The notes below the pieces were generated by a model. The model searched no databases. It was not told the DNA's origin and saw only the letters and a list, made by a program, of their open reading frames with translations. A program made the translations under genes and the position numbers. From assembly GCA_041477005.1 (NCBI GenBank), contig JBGOUJ010000071.1:1-19587 (forward strand): a stretch of 19,587 nucleotides of DNA. Reading direction: 5' to 3'. The DNA comes from JBGOUJ01 sp041477005. Lineage in GTDB: Bacteria > Acidobacteriota > Terriglobia > Bryobacterales > JACQDG01. Position 1 is the first letter of the stretch. Each line of letters begins with the position of its first letter. Below are positions 1 to 7,598 of the stretch, piece after piece.

Positions 1-151
1 ATCCGGCCATGGCCTGCAGCGGGTGCTCGGCGGCCACCATGCCGTTGGTTCCCATCACCACCGTCCGCCAGAACGGCGTCTGCGGCGGCTTCTGGGCCAA
101 CAGGGTTGCGGTCAGGATCAGGAAAGCAGGAAAAACACGGATTCCTCGCAC
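1..151 (-). CDS. ggt: Gamma-glutamyltransferase, N-terminal part (runs off the window)
   Basis: The minus strand reads from a GTG at 151 through 50 codons to the window edge with no stop. The product starts with a hydrophobic signal-like segment ending in LLAQ, followed by a stretch containing GTNGMVAAEHPLQAMAG. That matches the conserved start of periplasmic gamma-glutamyltransferases (glutathione hydrolases), where a G-x-V-A-A-x-H-P-L block precedes the first helix. A strong ribosome-binding site, GAGGAGG, lies six bases upstream of the GTG and overlaps the end of the upstream gene. Only 13 bases separate the two genes, so they are probably co-transcribed. The catalytic threonine lies far outside the window, so family membership rests on this N-terminal block alone. 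Confidence 0.72.
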   Translation of the reverse strand, partial: MRGIRVFPAFLILTATLLAQKPPQTPFWRTVVMGTNGMVAAEHPLQAMAG

Positions 152-164
152 GGGGCGCCTCCTC

Positions 165-806
165 TCAACGATGCAAGACTTTCTTCTTGATATCCGGCCA
201 GAATTCATACAGAAGGTTGTTGAGCACGTCGCCGCTCAGCAAGGTGGCGCCTCGAGCCGCCGCGTCGCCCGGATTGGTTCGGCTGTCCGGATACCAGGCG
301 TCGGAAATGAATCCGCTGCCGAAAGCGCCGGCCAGGCGGGAAACGGCCAGCGTGCGGCCGCCTCGCGTTGTATACGGGAACATGGTCTGAACGGCGGCGT
401 CGTAGCTCCTCCCGAGCAGGTCCTTGCGGCGAGAGGGTCGATACCGGGTATCTTCTCCGTCCACAGCCGCCACACCGAACTGGATGGTTTCCTTGATGGC
501 ATTGCGGCCAAACCACGAGCCATAACGGCGTCCGAAGCCTTCGCCGCCTTGTCTCCACTCCGGAGGCTCATTGCGCCATTGATCGAAAGCTGCTGAAAGG
601 GCGACGCCGGCAAACGTCTGCGGGCCACAGGCCTCCCACGCATAAATCTTTACTCGTTTGCCCATCGTGAGGGGTGGAAGCGGCGAGACCTGTGAGGCGG
701 GGCCGATCAAAGCCGGCGGATCGACTGATTTTTCGGGCTGCGCCTCCTGGGCCCGCAGGCCGAACCCGGCAAGCAGAACGCCGCCGCAAGCAACGAGACT
801 CCGCAT
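165..806 (-). CDS. Secreted hypothetical protein of an Acidobacteria-type family
   Basis: This 213-residue protein starts with a signal peptide (about residues 1-19, cleavage after LRAQ). Its body contains the blocks PPEWRQGGEGFGRRYGSW, then DTRYRPS, then GAFGSGFISDAWYP, and it ends in NNLLYEFWPDIKKK. I recognise this pattern from a family of about 200 residues found in many copies in Acidobacteria genomes. The function is unknown, and I see no catalytic signature. An export or cell-envelope location is inferred from the signal peptide. It directly precedes the gamma-glutamyltransferase gene on the same strand. No strong ribosome-binding site is visible before the ATG at 806, so the start is chosen because it gives a normal signal peptide. 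Confidence 0.8.
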   Translation of the reverse strand: MRSLVACGGVLLAGFGLRAQEAQPEKSVDPPALIGPASQVSPLPPLTMGKRVKIYAWEACGPQTFAGVALSAAFDQWRNEPPEWRQGGEGFGRRYGSWFGRNAIKETIQFGVAAVDGEDTRYRPSRRKDLLGRSYDAAVQTMFPYTTRGGRTLAVSRLAGAFGSGFISDAWYPDSRTNPGDAAARGATLLSGDVLNNLLYEFWPDIKKKVLHR

Positions 807-861
807 AGAGCAGGTCGATCATCTCATTTTTGACGCAAGACGGCAAGGCGAACGAGGGAAC

Positions 862-944
862 GTTAGCCACCGAGCCACCGAGCCACAGAGGCGCAACTGT
901 AACAGAAGAAGGTTTCTCTGTGCCTCTATGTCCCTGTGGCTAAC
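862..944. repeat. Imperfect inverted repeat between divergent genes
   Basis: The outer arms GTTAGCCAC (862-870) and GTGGCTAAC (936-944) are perfect complements. Inner segments also pair, for example CACAGAG near 884-890 with CTCTGTG at 916-922. The left arm contains a short tandem repetition of GAGCCAC. It lies between the divergent gene at 165-806 and the transporter operon. It may be a dispersed intergenic hairpin element; there is no U-tract that would make it a classical terminator. Confidence 0.6.
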
Positions 945-954
945 GGCCTCCGGC

Positions 955-983
955 TTGACATGACCGGCTGTGTCGCATACCTT
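955..983 (+). promoter_or_regulatory. Candidate sigma-70 promoter for the transporter operon
   Basis: A perfect -35 hexamer TTGACA lies at 955-960. With a spacer of about 17 bases, the -10 region falls at about 976-983 (CATACCTT), which is a weak match. Transcription would begin close to the GTG start at 989, leaving almost no 5' leader. The -35 is convincing; the -10 is not. Confidence 0.4.
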
Positions 984-988
984 GCACT

Positions 989-2260
989 GTGGTGCTCTGC
1001 TCTCGCCGCATCCTCGCTGTTTACATGGTTTACATCCTGCTGGCCGCCGCGGGGTGCTCCCGCGGGCCGGCGGGGCGGCGCCTGGTCGTGGCCATCAACG
1101 CCGGCGTCGAGGGCGACGCGCTGAAAGAGGCGGCGCGGGAGTACGAGCGAGTGGCCGGCATCCGCATGGAGACGGTCGAGCTGCCCTACGCGAACCTGTT
1201 CGAGAAGGTGATGCTCGACCTGGCCAGCCGGACCGGGGCCTACGACGTCATCATGATGGACGATCCGTGGTTTCCTCGCCTGGCATCGGAAGATAAGCTG
1301 GCCCCGCTCGAGCCCCTCTACCAGAAGGCAGGCCTGGCGGGGCCGGATGACGATTTTGTGGCCAGCTCGCTCGCACTGGGCCACGAGCCTTACCCCAAGG
1401 GCCGGCTCTACGGTTTGCCTTACGTCGGCAATTGCCAGCTCTTCTTCTATCGCCGGGACCTGTTCGAGAAGCACGGCCTGGCCGCTCCCAAAACCTGGGA
1501 CGAGGTGCGGGCCGCGGCGCAGCGGATTATGGGAGCCGAGAAGGGCGTCTATGGCTACGTGATGCGGGCGGCGCCGGGAAACCCCTCGGTGGCCGACTTC
1601 ATGCCCATCCTGTGGGCGTTCGGCGCCGAACTGCTCTCCGAGAGCGGCGAGCCGCGTCTAAATACGCCGGAGGCAGCCGCAGCGTTGCAATTCATGGTCG
1701 ACATGGGCCGGTTGACTCCGCCCGGCTACGTCAGCTTCAACGCCGACGAAGTCAACGCCCACCTCCTGCAGGGGACGGCGGCCATGAGCATCGACTGGCC
1801 GGCCTGGGTCACGGCCATGGACGACCCCACGAAGTCGCGCGTGGCAGGCAAGATCGCGTTTGCGGCCATGCCCGGCGAGCGTGTTGCGGGCCACTCGGCG
1901 ATGGGGAACTGGGTGCTGGGGATTCCAGCCGCGTCAAAGAACATCGAGGGGGCCTTCACGTTTGTGCGCTGGGCGACCGACGCTCCGCAGATGCGCAAGG
2001 CAGCCGAGCTCGGGAACCCGCCCACCCGGCGCAGCGTATTCCAGGATGCCGAGCTGGTGCGGCGATTCCGCGCCTTCCCGGTGCAATGGCAGGCGCTCGA
2101 GACGGCCCGGCCGCGCCCGCGCACCCCGAGCTGGAACGAGATCGAGAATGTCTTCGGCGTCTATATCTCGAAGGCCAATGCCGGCAGCGCGACGGTCGCG
2201 GAGGCGCTGGCACGGGCGCAAGCGGAGATCGGCGAGATCCAGCGCCGCTCAAAGCAATGA
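989..2260 (+). CDS. ABC sugar importer, extracellular solute-binding lipoprotein (CUT1, family 1)
   Basis: This 423-residue protein has a lipoprotein signal peptide: arginines at 6-7, a hydrophobic stretch, then a lipobox LAAAGC with the acylated cysteine at about residue 23. It is therefore expected to be anchored outside the inner membrane. The mature part has the layout of MalE/UgpB-type binding proteins, with YDVIMMDDPWFPRLA early, a G-x-P-Y-V-G segment, then KTWDEVRAAAQR. The following genes encode two matching permeases and an ATPase, supporting a CUT1 importer. The substrate cannot be read from the sequence; position in an inositol locus suggests a polyol or sugar derivative. GTG at 989 is chosen because it gives a normal charged signal peptide. 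ATG at 1025 would leave only ten residues before the cysteine. Neither start has a clear ribosome-binding site. Confidence 0.88.
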   Translation: MVLCSRRILAVYMVYILLAAAGCSRGPAGRRLVVAINAGVEGDALKEAAREYERVAGIRMETVELPYANLFEKVMLDLASRTGAYDVIMMDDPWFPRLASEDKLAPLEPLYQKAGLAGPDDDFVASSLALGHEPYPKGRLYGLPYVGNCQLFFYRRDLFEKHGLAAPKTWDEVRAAAQRIMGAEKGVYGYVMRAAPGNPSVADFMPILWAFGAELLSESGEPRLNTPEAAAALQFMVDMGRLTPPGYVSFNADEVNAHLLQGTAAMSIDWPAWVTAMDDPTKSRVAGKIAFAAMPGERVAGHSAMGNWVLGIPAASKNIEGAFTFVRWATDAPQMRKAAELGNPPTRRSVFQDAELVRRFRAFPVQWQALETARPRPRTPSWNEIENVFGVYISKANAGSATVAEALARAQAEIGEIQRRSKQ

Positions 2261-3099
2261 GGAAACAGCTCCCGTGGCTGGCGCCGGCCATCTTCGTGCT
2301 GGCCGTGCTGTCGATTTACCCCCTGATTTTCGCCGTCGAAGTGAGCCTGCGGACGCCGGCCGGATACGGCCTGGGGAACTTTGTCCGGCTGGCCACGGAC
2401 CGGCTGTTTCTGATCTCGCTCTGGCAGACTCTGGTCTACACCGCCGGGGCGCTGGCGGTGGAGTTCACGCTGGGCCTGGCGCTGGCGCTGCTCGTCAATC
2501 GCGAGTTTCGCGGCCGGCGGTTGCTGCGGTCCGTCCTGCTGATCCCCATGCTGCTGCCGCCGGTGGTAGTGGCCGTGATCTGGCGGCTGATTCTGAACCC
2601 GGAATTCGGAGTGCTCAACGGGACCCTGCGCTCGCTGGGATTTGACACCGCCAAGCTCACCTGGGCGGCGGCCGAGAATACGGCCATGCTGTCGGTGATC
2701 CTGGTGGACGTCTGGGAGTGGACGCCGTTTCTCTTCCTGCTGCTGCTGGCGGGCTTGCAGGGTCTGCCGGTCGAGCCGTTTGAGGCGGCGGTGGTGGATG
2801 GCGCCTCGCCTTGGCAGGTCTTCCGGCGGCTCACGCTGCCGATGCTGCGTCCGGTGATCGCCATCGCTGTGCTGTTGCGTGGCATGGACCTGCTGCGCGT
2901 TTTCGACCAGGTGTTCATTCTCACGCAGGGGGGGCCGGGCTTTGCCACCGAGACGGTGACGCTCTACATCTACCGCACGGCTTTCCGGTTCTACAATTTC
3001 GGCTACGCGGCCGCCATGTCGTTCGTGTTGCTGGTGGCGACCACAGTGATCGCGCGGGCCTTCCTGCGCCTGCTCCGGCAGCAACCGGCAGCGGCATGA
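2257..3099 (+). CDS. ABC sugar importer permease, MalF/UgpA type
   Basis: This is an inner-membrane permease of 280 residues with about six hydrophobic segments. The first begins near residue 6 (LAPAIFVLAVLSIYPLIF). The EAA loop that contacts the ATPase is at about residues 176-195 (EAAVVDGASPWQVFRRLTLP) and fits the binding-protein-dependent transport family. Length is normal for a MalF/UgpA homologue without the long MalF periplasmic loop. Its ATG overlaps the stop of the binding-protein gene (ATGA, 2257-2260), so translation is probably coupled. It should pair with the second permease at 3287-4102, from which it is separated by 187 bases of repeat-like DNA. Confidence 0.92.
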   Translation: MRKQLPWLAPAIFVLAVLSIYPLIFAVEVSLRTPAGYGLGNFVRLATDRLFLISLWQTLVYTAGALAVEFTLGLALALLVNREFRGRRLLRSVLLIPMLLPPVVVAVIWRLILNPEFGVLNGTLRSLGFDTAKLTWAAAENTAMLSVILVDVWEWTPFLFLLLLAGLQGLPVEPFEAAVVDGASPWQVFRRLTLPMLRPVIAIAVLLRGMDLLRVFDQVFILTQGGPGFATETVTLYIYRTAFRFYNFGYAAAMSFVLLVATTVIARAFLRLLRQQPAAA

Positions 3100-3149
3100 G
3101 TAGCTCGCGCGCACGGCCACAGCAACGAATTGGCGAAATCGCCCGGCAA

Positions 3150-3210
3150 CCGCGACTAAACGCGAATGAAAATAATGGCCTTATTCGCGTGCATTCGCGT
3201 TCATTCGCGG
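3150..3210. repeat. Palindromic dispersed repeat, copy 1
   Basis: The left arm begins CCGCGACTAAACGCGAATGA. The right arm, read in reverse complement, begins CCGCGAATGAACGCGAATG, so the two halves form a long imperfect hairpin. The right arm closely matches the right arm of the second copy at 9265-9335, including the shared string CGCGTTCATTCGCGG. It sits in the gap between two permease genes of one operon. The type resembles REP-like or MITE-like intergenic elements. Confidence 0.7.
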
Positions 3211-3244
3211 CTGAAGTGGATTCTTTGGTCACGGAAGCGGCAAG

Positions 3245-3278
3245 CCGAGCCGCGACCGTAAGGGAGCGGTCGGTGAGG
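3245..3278. repeat. Short repeat with hairpin; supplies the downstream ribosome-binding site
   Basis: The 15-mer CCGAGCCGCGACCGT (3245-3259) recurs exactly at 17775-17789. Within this copy CGACCG (3253-3258) pairs with CGGTCG (3267-3272) across an eight-base loop. The element ends in GGTGAGG (3272-3278), eight bases before the ATG of the second permease, so it probably supplies that gene's Shine-Dalgarno sequence. Confidence 0.6.
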
Positions 3279-3286
3279 CATTTCGA

Positions 3287-4102
3287 ATGAAGTGGCTCGA
3301 TAAAATCGCCGGTCCCATCCTGCTCGCCGCAGCGGTGCTGATCACGCTGTTTCCCGTCTACTGGCTGGCGACCCTGTCGCTCAAGCGAGAGGTAGACCAG
3401 TTCGCCGTGCCACCCATCTGGCTCCGCTTCACCCCGACCCTGGCGCACTATTACGACATTTTCTGGGTGCGGCCGTTCGGGACTTACTTGCTCAATAGCG
3501 CAGTCGCCGCCGGCGCCTCGACACTTGTCGCGCTGGTGATCGGAACGGCGGCGGCCTATTCGCTCGCCCGGTTCCCGCGGCCGGGCCTGGCGTTCTGGAT
3601 CCTCTCCACGCGCATGTTTCCGCCCATCGTGAGCATCATCCCGCTGTTTATGATGCTACGGTGGGCGAAGCTGCTCGATTCGATCTTCGCGCTGGTTGTG
3701 CTCTACACGGCCTTCAACCTGCCCTTCGTGGTGTGGATGATGCGCAGCTTCTTCGAAGAGCTGCCGGCGGATCTCGAAGAGGCGGCCATGATGGACGGCC
3801 AGACCCGGCTCGGGGCCCTGTGGAAAGTCGTGCTGCCGCTGGTACGGCCGGGTCTGGCGGCGACGGCCGCGTTTTGCCTGGTGATCGGCTGGAACGAATT
3901 CCTGTTTGCGCTGATCGTGGCCCAGACCGACGCGGCCATGACTCTGCCGGTCGGAATCGCCGGGCGGGTCACCCAGTATGAGATCAAGTGGGGAGCGATG
4001 AGCGCGGCTGGGGTGGTGGCGATGCTGCCGGTGTTTTTGTTTGCTTCGGCGATGCAGAAATACCTGGTACGGGGGCTGTCGTTGGGAGCGGTCAAGGGAT
4101 GA
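3287..4102 (+). CDS. ABC sugar importer permease, MalG/UgpE type
   Basis: This inner-membrane permease of 271 residues is the partner of the MalF/UgpA-type protein. It has an N-terminal hydrophobic helix with the FPVYWLATLSLK pattern typical of MalG-type subunits, followed by several membrane segments. The EAA loop is at about residues 164-184 (EEAAMMDG, then LWKVVLPLVRPG), the contact site for the ATPase. The C-terminus KYLVRGLSLGAVKG is also typical of the family. The start at 3287 follows GGTGAGG by eight bases. Its stop overlaps the start of the ATPase gene. It completes the CUT1 transporter with the genes at 989-3099 and 4099-5178. Confidence 0.93.
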   Translation: MKWLDKIAGPILLAAAVLITLFPVYWLATLSLKREVDQFAVPPIWLRFTPTLAHYYDIFWVRPFGTYLLNSAVAAGASTLVALVIGTAAAYSLARFPRPGLAFWILSTRMFPPIVSIIPLFMMLRWAKLLDSIFALVVLYTAFNLPFVVWMMRSFFEELPADLEEAAMMDGQTRLGALWKVVLPLVRPGLAATAAFCLVIGWNEFLFALIVAQTDAAMTLPVGIAGRVTQYEIKWGAMSAAGVVAMLPVFLFASAMQKYLVRGLSLGAVKG

Positions 4103-5178
4103 TGCGCATCCAACTGGAGAAGCTCAACAAGCGCTTCGGGGCAGCCATGGCGCTGCGGGACTTTTCCCTCTCGATCGAGCCGGGAGAGTTCCTGGTGCTG
4201 CTGGGGCCGTCGGGATGCGGCAAAACTACCTGCCTGCGGGCGGTTGCGGGCCTCGAGAAAGTGGATAGCGGGCAAATCCTGCTCGATGACATCGATGTTA
4301 CCGAGACCGAGCCGCGCGACCGCGACATGGCCATGGTGTTTCAGAGCTACGCGCTCTATCCTCACCTGAGCGTGTTCGAGAACATCGCCTTCCCGCTGCG
4401 GGTGCGGAAGCTCGCGCCGAGCTACGTGCAGAAGCACGTCCGCCAGGCGGCCGAGCGGCTGGGCTTGGCGGCGCTGCTCGAGCGCCGGCCGCGCGAGCTT
4501 TCCGGCGGCCAACGGCAGCGCGTGGCCCTGGCCCGGGCCATCGTCCGGCAGCCGAACGCGTTCCTGTTCGACGAGCCGCTCTCGAACCTCGACGCCAAGC
4601 TGCGGGTCGGAATGAGGGCCGAGCTGAAGCGGCTCCAGCACGATCTCGGCATCACGTCTCTCTACGTGACCCACGATCAGGCCGAGGCCATGACTCTGGG
4701 CCGGCGGCTGGCGGTGATGAAGGACGGGGTGCTGGAGCAGGTCGGCGCGCCGGACGAGATTTACTCCCGGCCGTCGAGCCTGTTCGTCGCCGGCTTCCTG
4801 GGCAGCCCGTCGATGAACTTCTTTCCCGGGCGCGTGGACGGCGCCGCCCGGACCTTCGTCTCGGGCGAGGTCGCGCTCGCTTTGACCCCCGAGCAACTGG
4901 CGCGGCTCGGCGCCGCCGCCGCGGTTACACTCGGAGTGCGGCCCGAGAACGTGGATCTCGCTCCGGAGCCGCGCGACGGCTGGCTGGCGGGCCGTGTGTA
5001 CGTGAGCGAAGCGATGGGAAACGAGAACCTGGTCGTGGTCCGGCTCGGCGAGCACCAGGTGAGCTGCCGCACCGCCCCCGAGATGCAGCTCGATTTCGAG
5101 TCGCCCGTGTGGCTGCAGTTTCGGCCCGACCGCCTGCATTTCTTCGATACCGCCACCACGAGATCCCTGTGGCCATGA
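4099..5178 (+). CDS. ABC sugar importer ATPase, MalK/UgpC type
   Basis: This is a cytoplasmic ATPase of 359 residues that drives the CUT1 importer. The motifs are complete: Walker A GPSGCGKTT (36-44), Q-loop FQSYALYP (81-88), ABC signature LSGGQRQ (134-140), Walker B AFLFDEP (154-160), D-loop SNLD and the switch histidine in THDQ (191-194). After about residue 235 comes the C-terminal OB-fold (TOBE/MalK) domain, beginning SPSMNFFPGRVDG, so the length is normal for MalK/UgpC. ATG at 4099 overlaps the upstream stop; a second ATG directly follows. The stop overlaps the start of the next gene, an ATPase of a different importer class. One MalK-type protein can serve several CUT1 permeases, so a wider role is possible. 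Confidence 0.95.
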   Translation: MMRIQLEKLNKRFGAAMALRDFSLSIEPGEFLVLLGPSGCGKTTCLRAVAGLEKVDSGQILLDDIDVTETEPRDRDMAMVFQSYALYPHLSVFENIAFPLRVRKLAPSYVQKHVRQAAERLGLAALLERRPRELSGGQRQRVALARAIVRQPNAFLFDEPLSNLDAKLRVGMRAELKRLQHDLGITSLYVTHDQAEAMTLGRRLAVMKDGVLEQVGAPDEIYSRPSSLFVAGFLGSPSMNFFPGRVDGAARTFVSGEVALALTPEQLARLGAAAAVTLGVRPENVDLAPEPRDGWLAGRVYVSEAMGNENLVVVRLGEHQVSCRTAPEMQLDFESPVWLQFRPDRLHFFDTATTRSLWP

Positions 5179-6653
5179 CTGCTTCGCTGCTCGCCGGCCG
5201 GGGAATCCAGAAATCGTTTGGAGCGGCGCCGGTGCTGCGCGGCGTGCAGTTCGAGGTTCACTCGGGCGAGGTTCACGTGCTCGTCGGGGCCAACGGGGCC
5301 GGCAAGTCCACGCTCGTGAAGATCCTGTACGGGGCGCTGCGGCCGGATGGCGGCGAGCTGTATTGGAAAGAGGGCCACATTCCCGGCGGCGACCTGCGCC
5401 ACGCGGCGGCGCGCGGCGTGGCTTACATTCCCCAGGAAATTGAAGTGATCCCGCGCCTGTCGCTGACCGAAAACCTGTTCTTGGGAAACCCGATGCGGCG
5501 CGCCGGGTTTCTGGTCGATCACGCGGCCCAGCGCGCCGCGGCCCGGAAAGTTCTGGAGCGTGTTGGCGTCCGGCGGGACCCCCAGACGCCGGCGCGCGAC
5601 CTGTCGGTGGCCGAGCAGCAGTTGCTGATGATCGGGCGGGCGCTGGTCCGGAAAGTGGAGGTCGTCATCCTCGACGAGCCCACGGCCTCGCTGACGCCGT
5701 CCGAAGTCGAGAACCTTTTCGGAGTGATCGGGCAGTTGCGCGCGGGCGGCGTCGGCGTGCTCTATATCAGCCACCGGCTGGATGAGATTCCGCAGATCGG
5801 CGATCGCGTTTCGGTGCTGCGCGGCGGCGAGATGGTCTTCACCGGCCCGGCCTCGACACCGAAGCAGGAGCTGATCCGGCAAATGATCGGGCACGAGCTG
5901 GAGAGCGGGCAAGCGCGATCGGGCGTGGCGGCCGGACCGGCGATCGAGCTGCGAGAGGGGCGGCTGGGAAAGCGGTTGCAGGACGTTTCCTTCGCGGCGC
6001 GGTGCGGCGAGGTGCTGGCGTTCACCGGGCTGATCGGCTCCGGCCGCACGTCGCTGGCCCGGGCGCTGTTCGGGGCCGAGCCGGAATTCGAGGGCGAGCT
6101 ACGCCTGTTCGGCGAGCCCGTCCGGCTTCGCTCGCCCCGGCAGGCCATCGCCCGCGGCTTGGCCCTGCTCACGGAAAATCCCAAGGAGCAGGGCCTGGTC
6201 CTGACCGCCGACGTGGCTGCGAACATCTCGCTCCCCAACGCCGCTCATTTCTCGAAATGGGGTTATTTTGATCATCGAAAGGAAACCGCCGTCACCACCG
6301 ATTACGCCCGCCGGCTGGAGATGGATCCCCTGGACGTGAGGCGGCTGGTACGGCTGCTCAGTGGAGGCAACCAGCAGAAGGTCGTCATCGCCCGCTGGCT
6401 GCTGCGAGGTGCCCGCATCCTGCTTTTTGATGAGCCGACCCGCGGCATCGATATTAGCGCCAAGGAGCAGGTCTACGAGTGGATCCGCCGGCTCGCCGGG
6501 GAAGGGAAGACGGTGTTGCTGTTCTCCTCCGAGATCGAAGAGGTGCTGCGCCTGGCCGACCGCATTCTGGTGCTGCGATTGGGGCGAATCGCGGCGGAGT
6601 TCGCGGCGGCGGAGGCGAGCGAGGGAAAAATCCTGAAGGCGGCCTTCCAATGA
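5175..6653 (+). CDS. ABC importer ATPase of CUT2 class (ribose/inositol/xylose type)
   Basis: This 492-residue protein carries two fused ATPase domains, as in RbsA, MglA and the inositol ATPase IatA. The first domain has Walker A GANGAGKST (38-46), a signature reading LSVAEQQ (about 143-149) and Walker B VVILDEPTAS (about 163-172). The second has a degenerate Walker A (GLIGSGRTS), signature LSGGNQQ (about 395-401) and Walker B ILLFDEPTRGID (about 415-426). This asymmetry is normal for the family. Its ATG overlaps the stop of the MalK-type gene (ATGA, 5175-5178) and its stop overlaps the start of the permease. Given the iol genes downstream, myo-inositol is the best guess for the substrate. 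Confidence 0.93.
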   Translation: MTASLLAGRGIQKSFGAAPVLRGVQFEVHSGEVHVLVGANGAGKSTLVKILYGALRPDGGELYWKEGHIPGGDLRHAAARGVAYIPQEIEVIPRLSLTENLFLGNPMRRAGFLVDHAAQRAAARKVLERVGVRRDPQTPARDLSVAEQQLLMIGRALVRKVEVVILDEPTASLTPSEVENLFGVIGQLRAGGVGVLYISHRLDEIPQIGDRVSVLRGGEMVFTGPASTPKQELIRQMIGHELESGQARSGVAAGPAIELREGRLGKRLQDVSFAARCGEVLAFTGLIGSGRTSLARALFGAEPEFEGELRLFGEPVRLRSPRQAIARGLALLTENPKEQGLVLTADVAANISLPNAAHFSKWGYFDHRKETAVTTDYARRLEMDPLDVRRLVRLLSGGNQQKVVIARWLLRGARILLFDEPTRGIDISAKEQVYEWIRRLAGEGKTVLLFSSEIEEVLRLADRILVLRLGRIAAEFAAAEASEGKILKAAFQ

Positions 6654-7597
6654 GCGTCGTCCGGCTGCTGCGGCGCTTCGGGCCGCTGCTGGGGCTGCTG
6701 ATCCTCGCCGGCGCGCTGAGCGTCGCCTCTCCGTACTTCCTCACCTGGGACAACATCCTCAACATCTTCCGCCAAAGCGCGGTCAACGGCCTGCTGGCCC
6801 TCGGCCAATTACTGGTGATACTCACCGCCGGAATCGATCTTTCCGTCGGTTCCATGATGGGGCTCTCGACGGTGGTCTTCGCCATGGCGGTGAAGGCCGG
6901 GGCGCCGGCCGGGCTGGCGGCGGCCGCTGCCCTCGGATGCGGCCTGGCGGTGGGCCTGATCAACGGATTCCTCCTCACCGGCCTCAAGCTGCCGCATCCG
7001 TTTGTGTCGACCCTGGGGATGATGAACGTGGCGCGCGGGTCGGCCATGCTGCTTTCGGGCGGTTTTCCCATATCCGACCTACCGGCCGGAGCGCGCTACG
7101 CCGGAGCGGCTTCCGTGGCCGGCGTGCCCGTGCCGGTTCTGATCCTGCTAGCGACCTTCGGCCTGTTCGGCTTTGTGCTGCGGAACACGGTATTCGGCCG
7201 CGACGTTTACGCTATCGGTGGCAACCCGGAAGCATCGCGGCTGGCCGGTATTCCGGTCGCTGCGAGACTCAACGCCGTCTATGGCATCTCCGGCTTGCTG
7301 GCCGGCCTGGCCGCGCTGCTGCTCGCCGGCCGCATGAACGCCGGATTTCCCCTGGCCGGCGCGGGGGCGGAACTCGATTCGATCGCCGCGGTGATCATCG
7401 GCGGCGCGAGCTTCTTCGGCGGCGTGGGTACGGTTTCCGGCACGCTGATCGGCGCCCTCATCATCGCCGTGCTGCGCAACGGGCTGAATCTGCTGAACGT
7501 ATCCACCCATTGGCAAATGATCGTCATCGGCGCGGTGATCATCTGGGCGGTTTGGGTGGATGTGCTGCGGCGGCGGGGCGGGTCCGGCAAGGCGTGA
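6650..7597 (+). CDS. ABC importer permease of CUT2 class (RbsC/IatP-like)
   Basis: This 315-residue inner-membrane protein has about eight to ten hydrophobic segments. It carries family hallmarks: NILNIFRQSAVNGLLALGQ, then the LTAGIDLSVGSMMGL segment, ALGCGLAVGLINGFL, and near the C-terminus DSIAAVIIGGASFFGGVGTV. These are conserved in ribose, xylose and inositol permeases. ATG at 6650 overlaps the stop of the ATPase gene. The binding protein normally found next to it is displaced to 8305 by an opposite-strand toxin-antitoxin pair. The stop at 7597 is one base from the convergent toxin gene's end. Confidence 0.93.
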   Translation: MSVVRLLRRFGPLLGLLILAGALSVASPYFLTWDNILNIFRQSAVNGLLALGQLLVILTAGIDLSVGSMMGLSTVVFAMAVKAGAPAGLAAAAALGCGLAVGLINGFLLTGLKLPHPFVSTLGMMNVARGSAMLLSGGFPISDLPAGARYAGAASVAGVPVPVLILLATFGLFGFVLRNTVFGRDVYAIGGNPEASRLAGIPVAARLNAVYGISGLLAGLAALLLAGRMNAGFPLAGAGAELDSIAAVIIGGASFFGGVGTVSGTLIGALIIAVLRNGLNLLNVSTHWQMIVIGAVIIWAVWVDVLRRRGGSGKA

Positions 7598-7598
7598 G

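Noticed and set aside
9..596. Long plus-strand open frame at the left edge
   Set aside because: It lies opposite the secreted-protein gene and the gamma-glutamyltransferase start, which have signal peptides and family motifs. The plus-strand product has no recognisable pattern.
1432..2256. N-terminal extension of the first permease in the same frame
   Set aside because: It overlaps most of the binding-protein gene in another frame. The membrane-protein pattern begins only at the ATG at 2257, which overlaps the upstream stop.
3150..3210. CRISPR-like array of TTCGCG repeats
   Set aside because: The units are short, closely spaced and palindromic, with no spacers of constant length and no cas genes. 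They fit a hairpin repeat better.
3703..5139. Minus-strand open frame of 478 codons opposite the permease and ATPase genes
   Set aside because: High GC content creates long antisense frames. The product is rich in histidine, arginine and glutamine without domain motifs, while the plus strand has complete ABC motifs.
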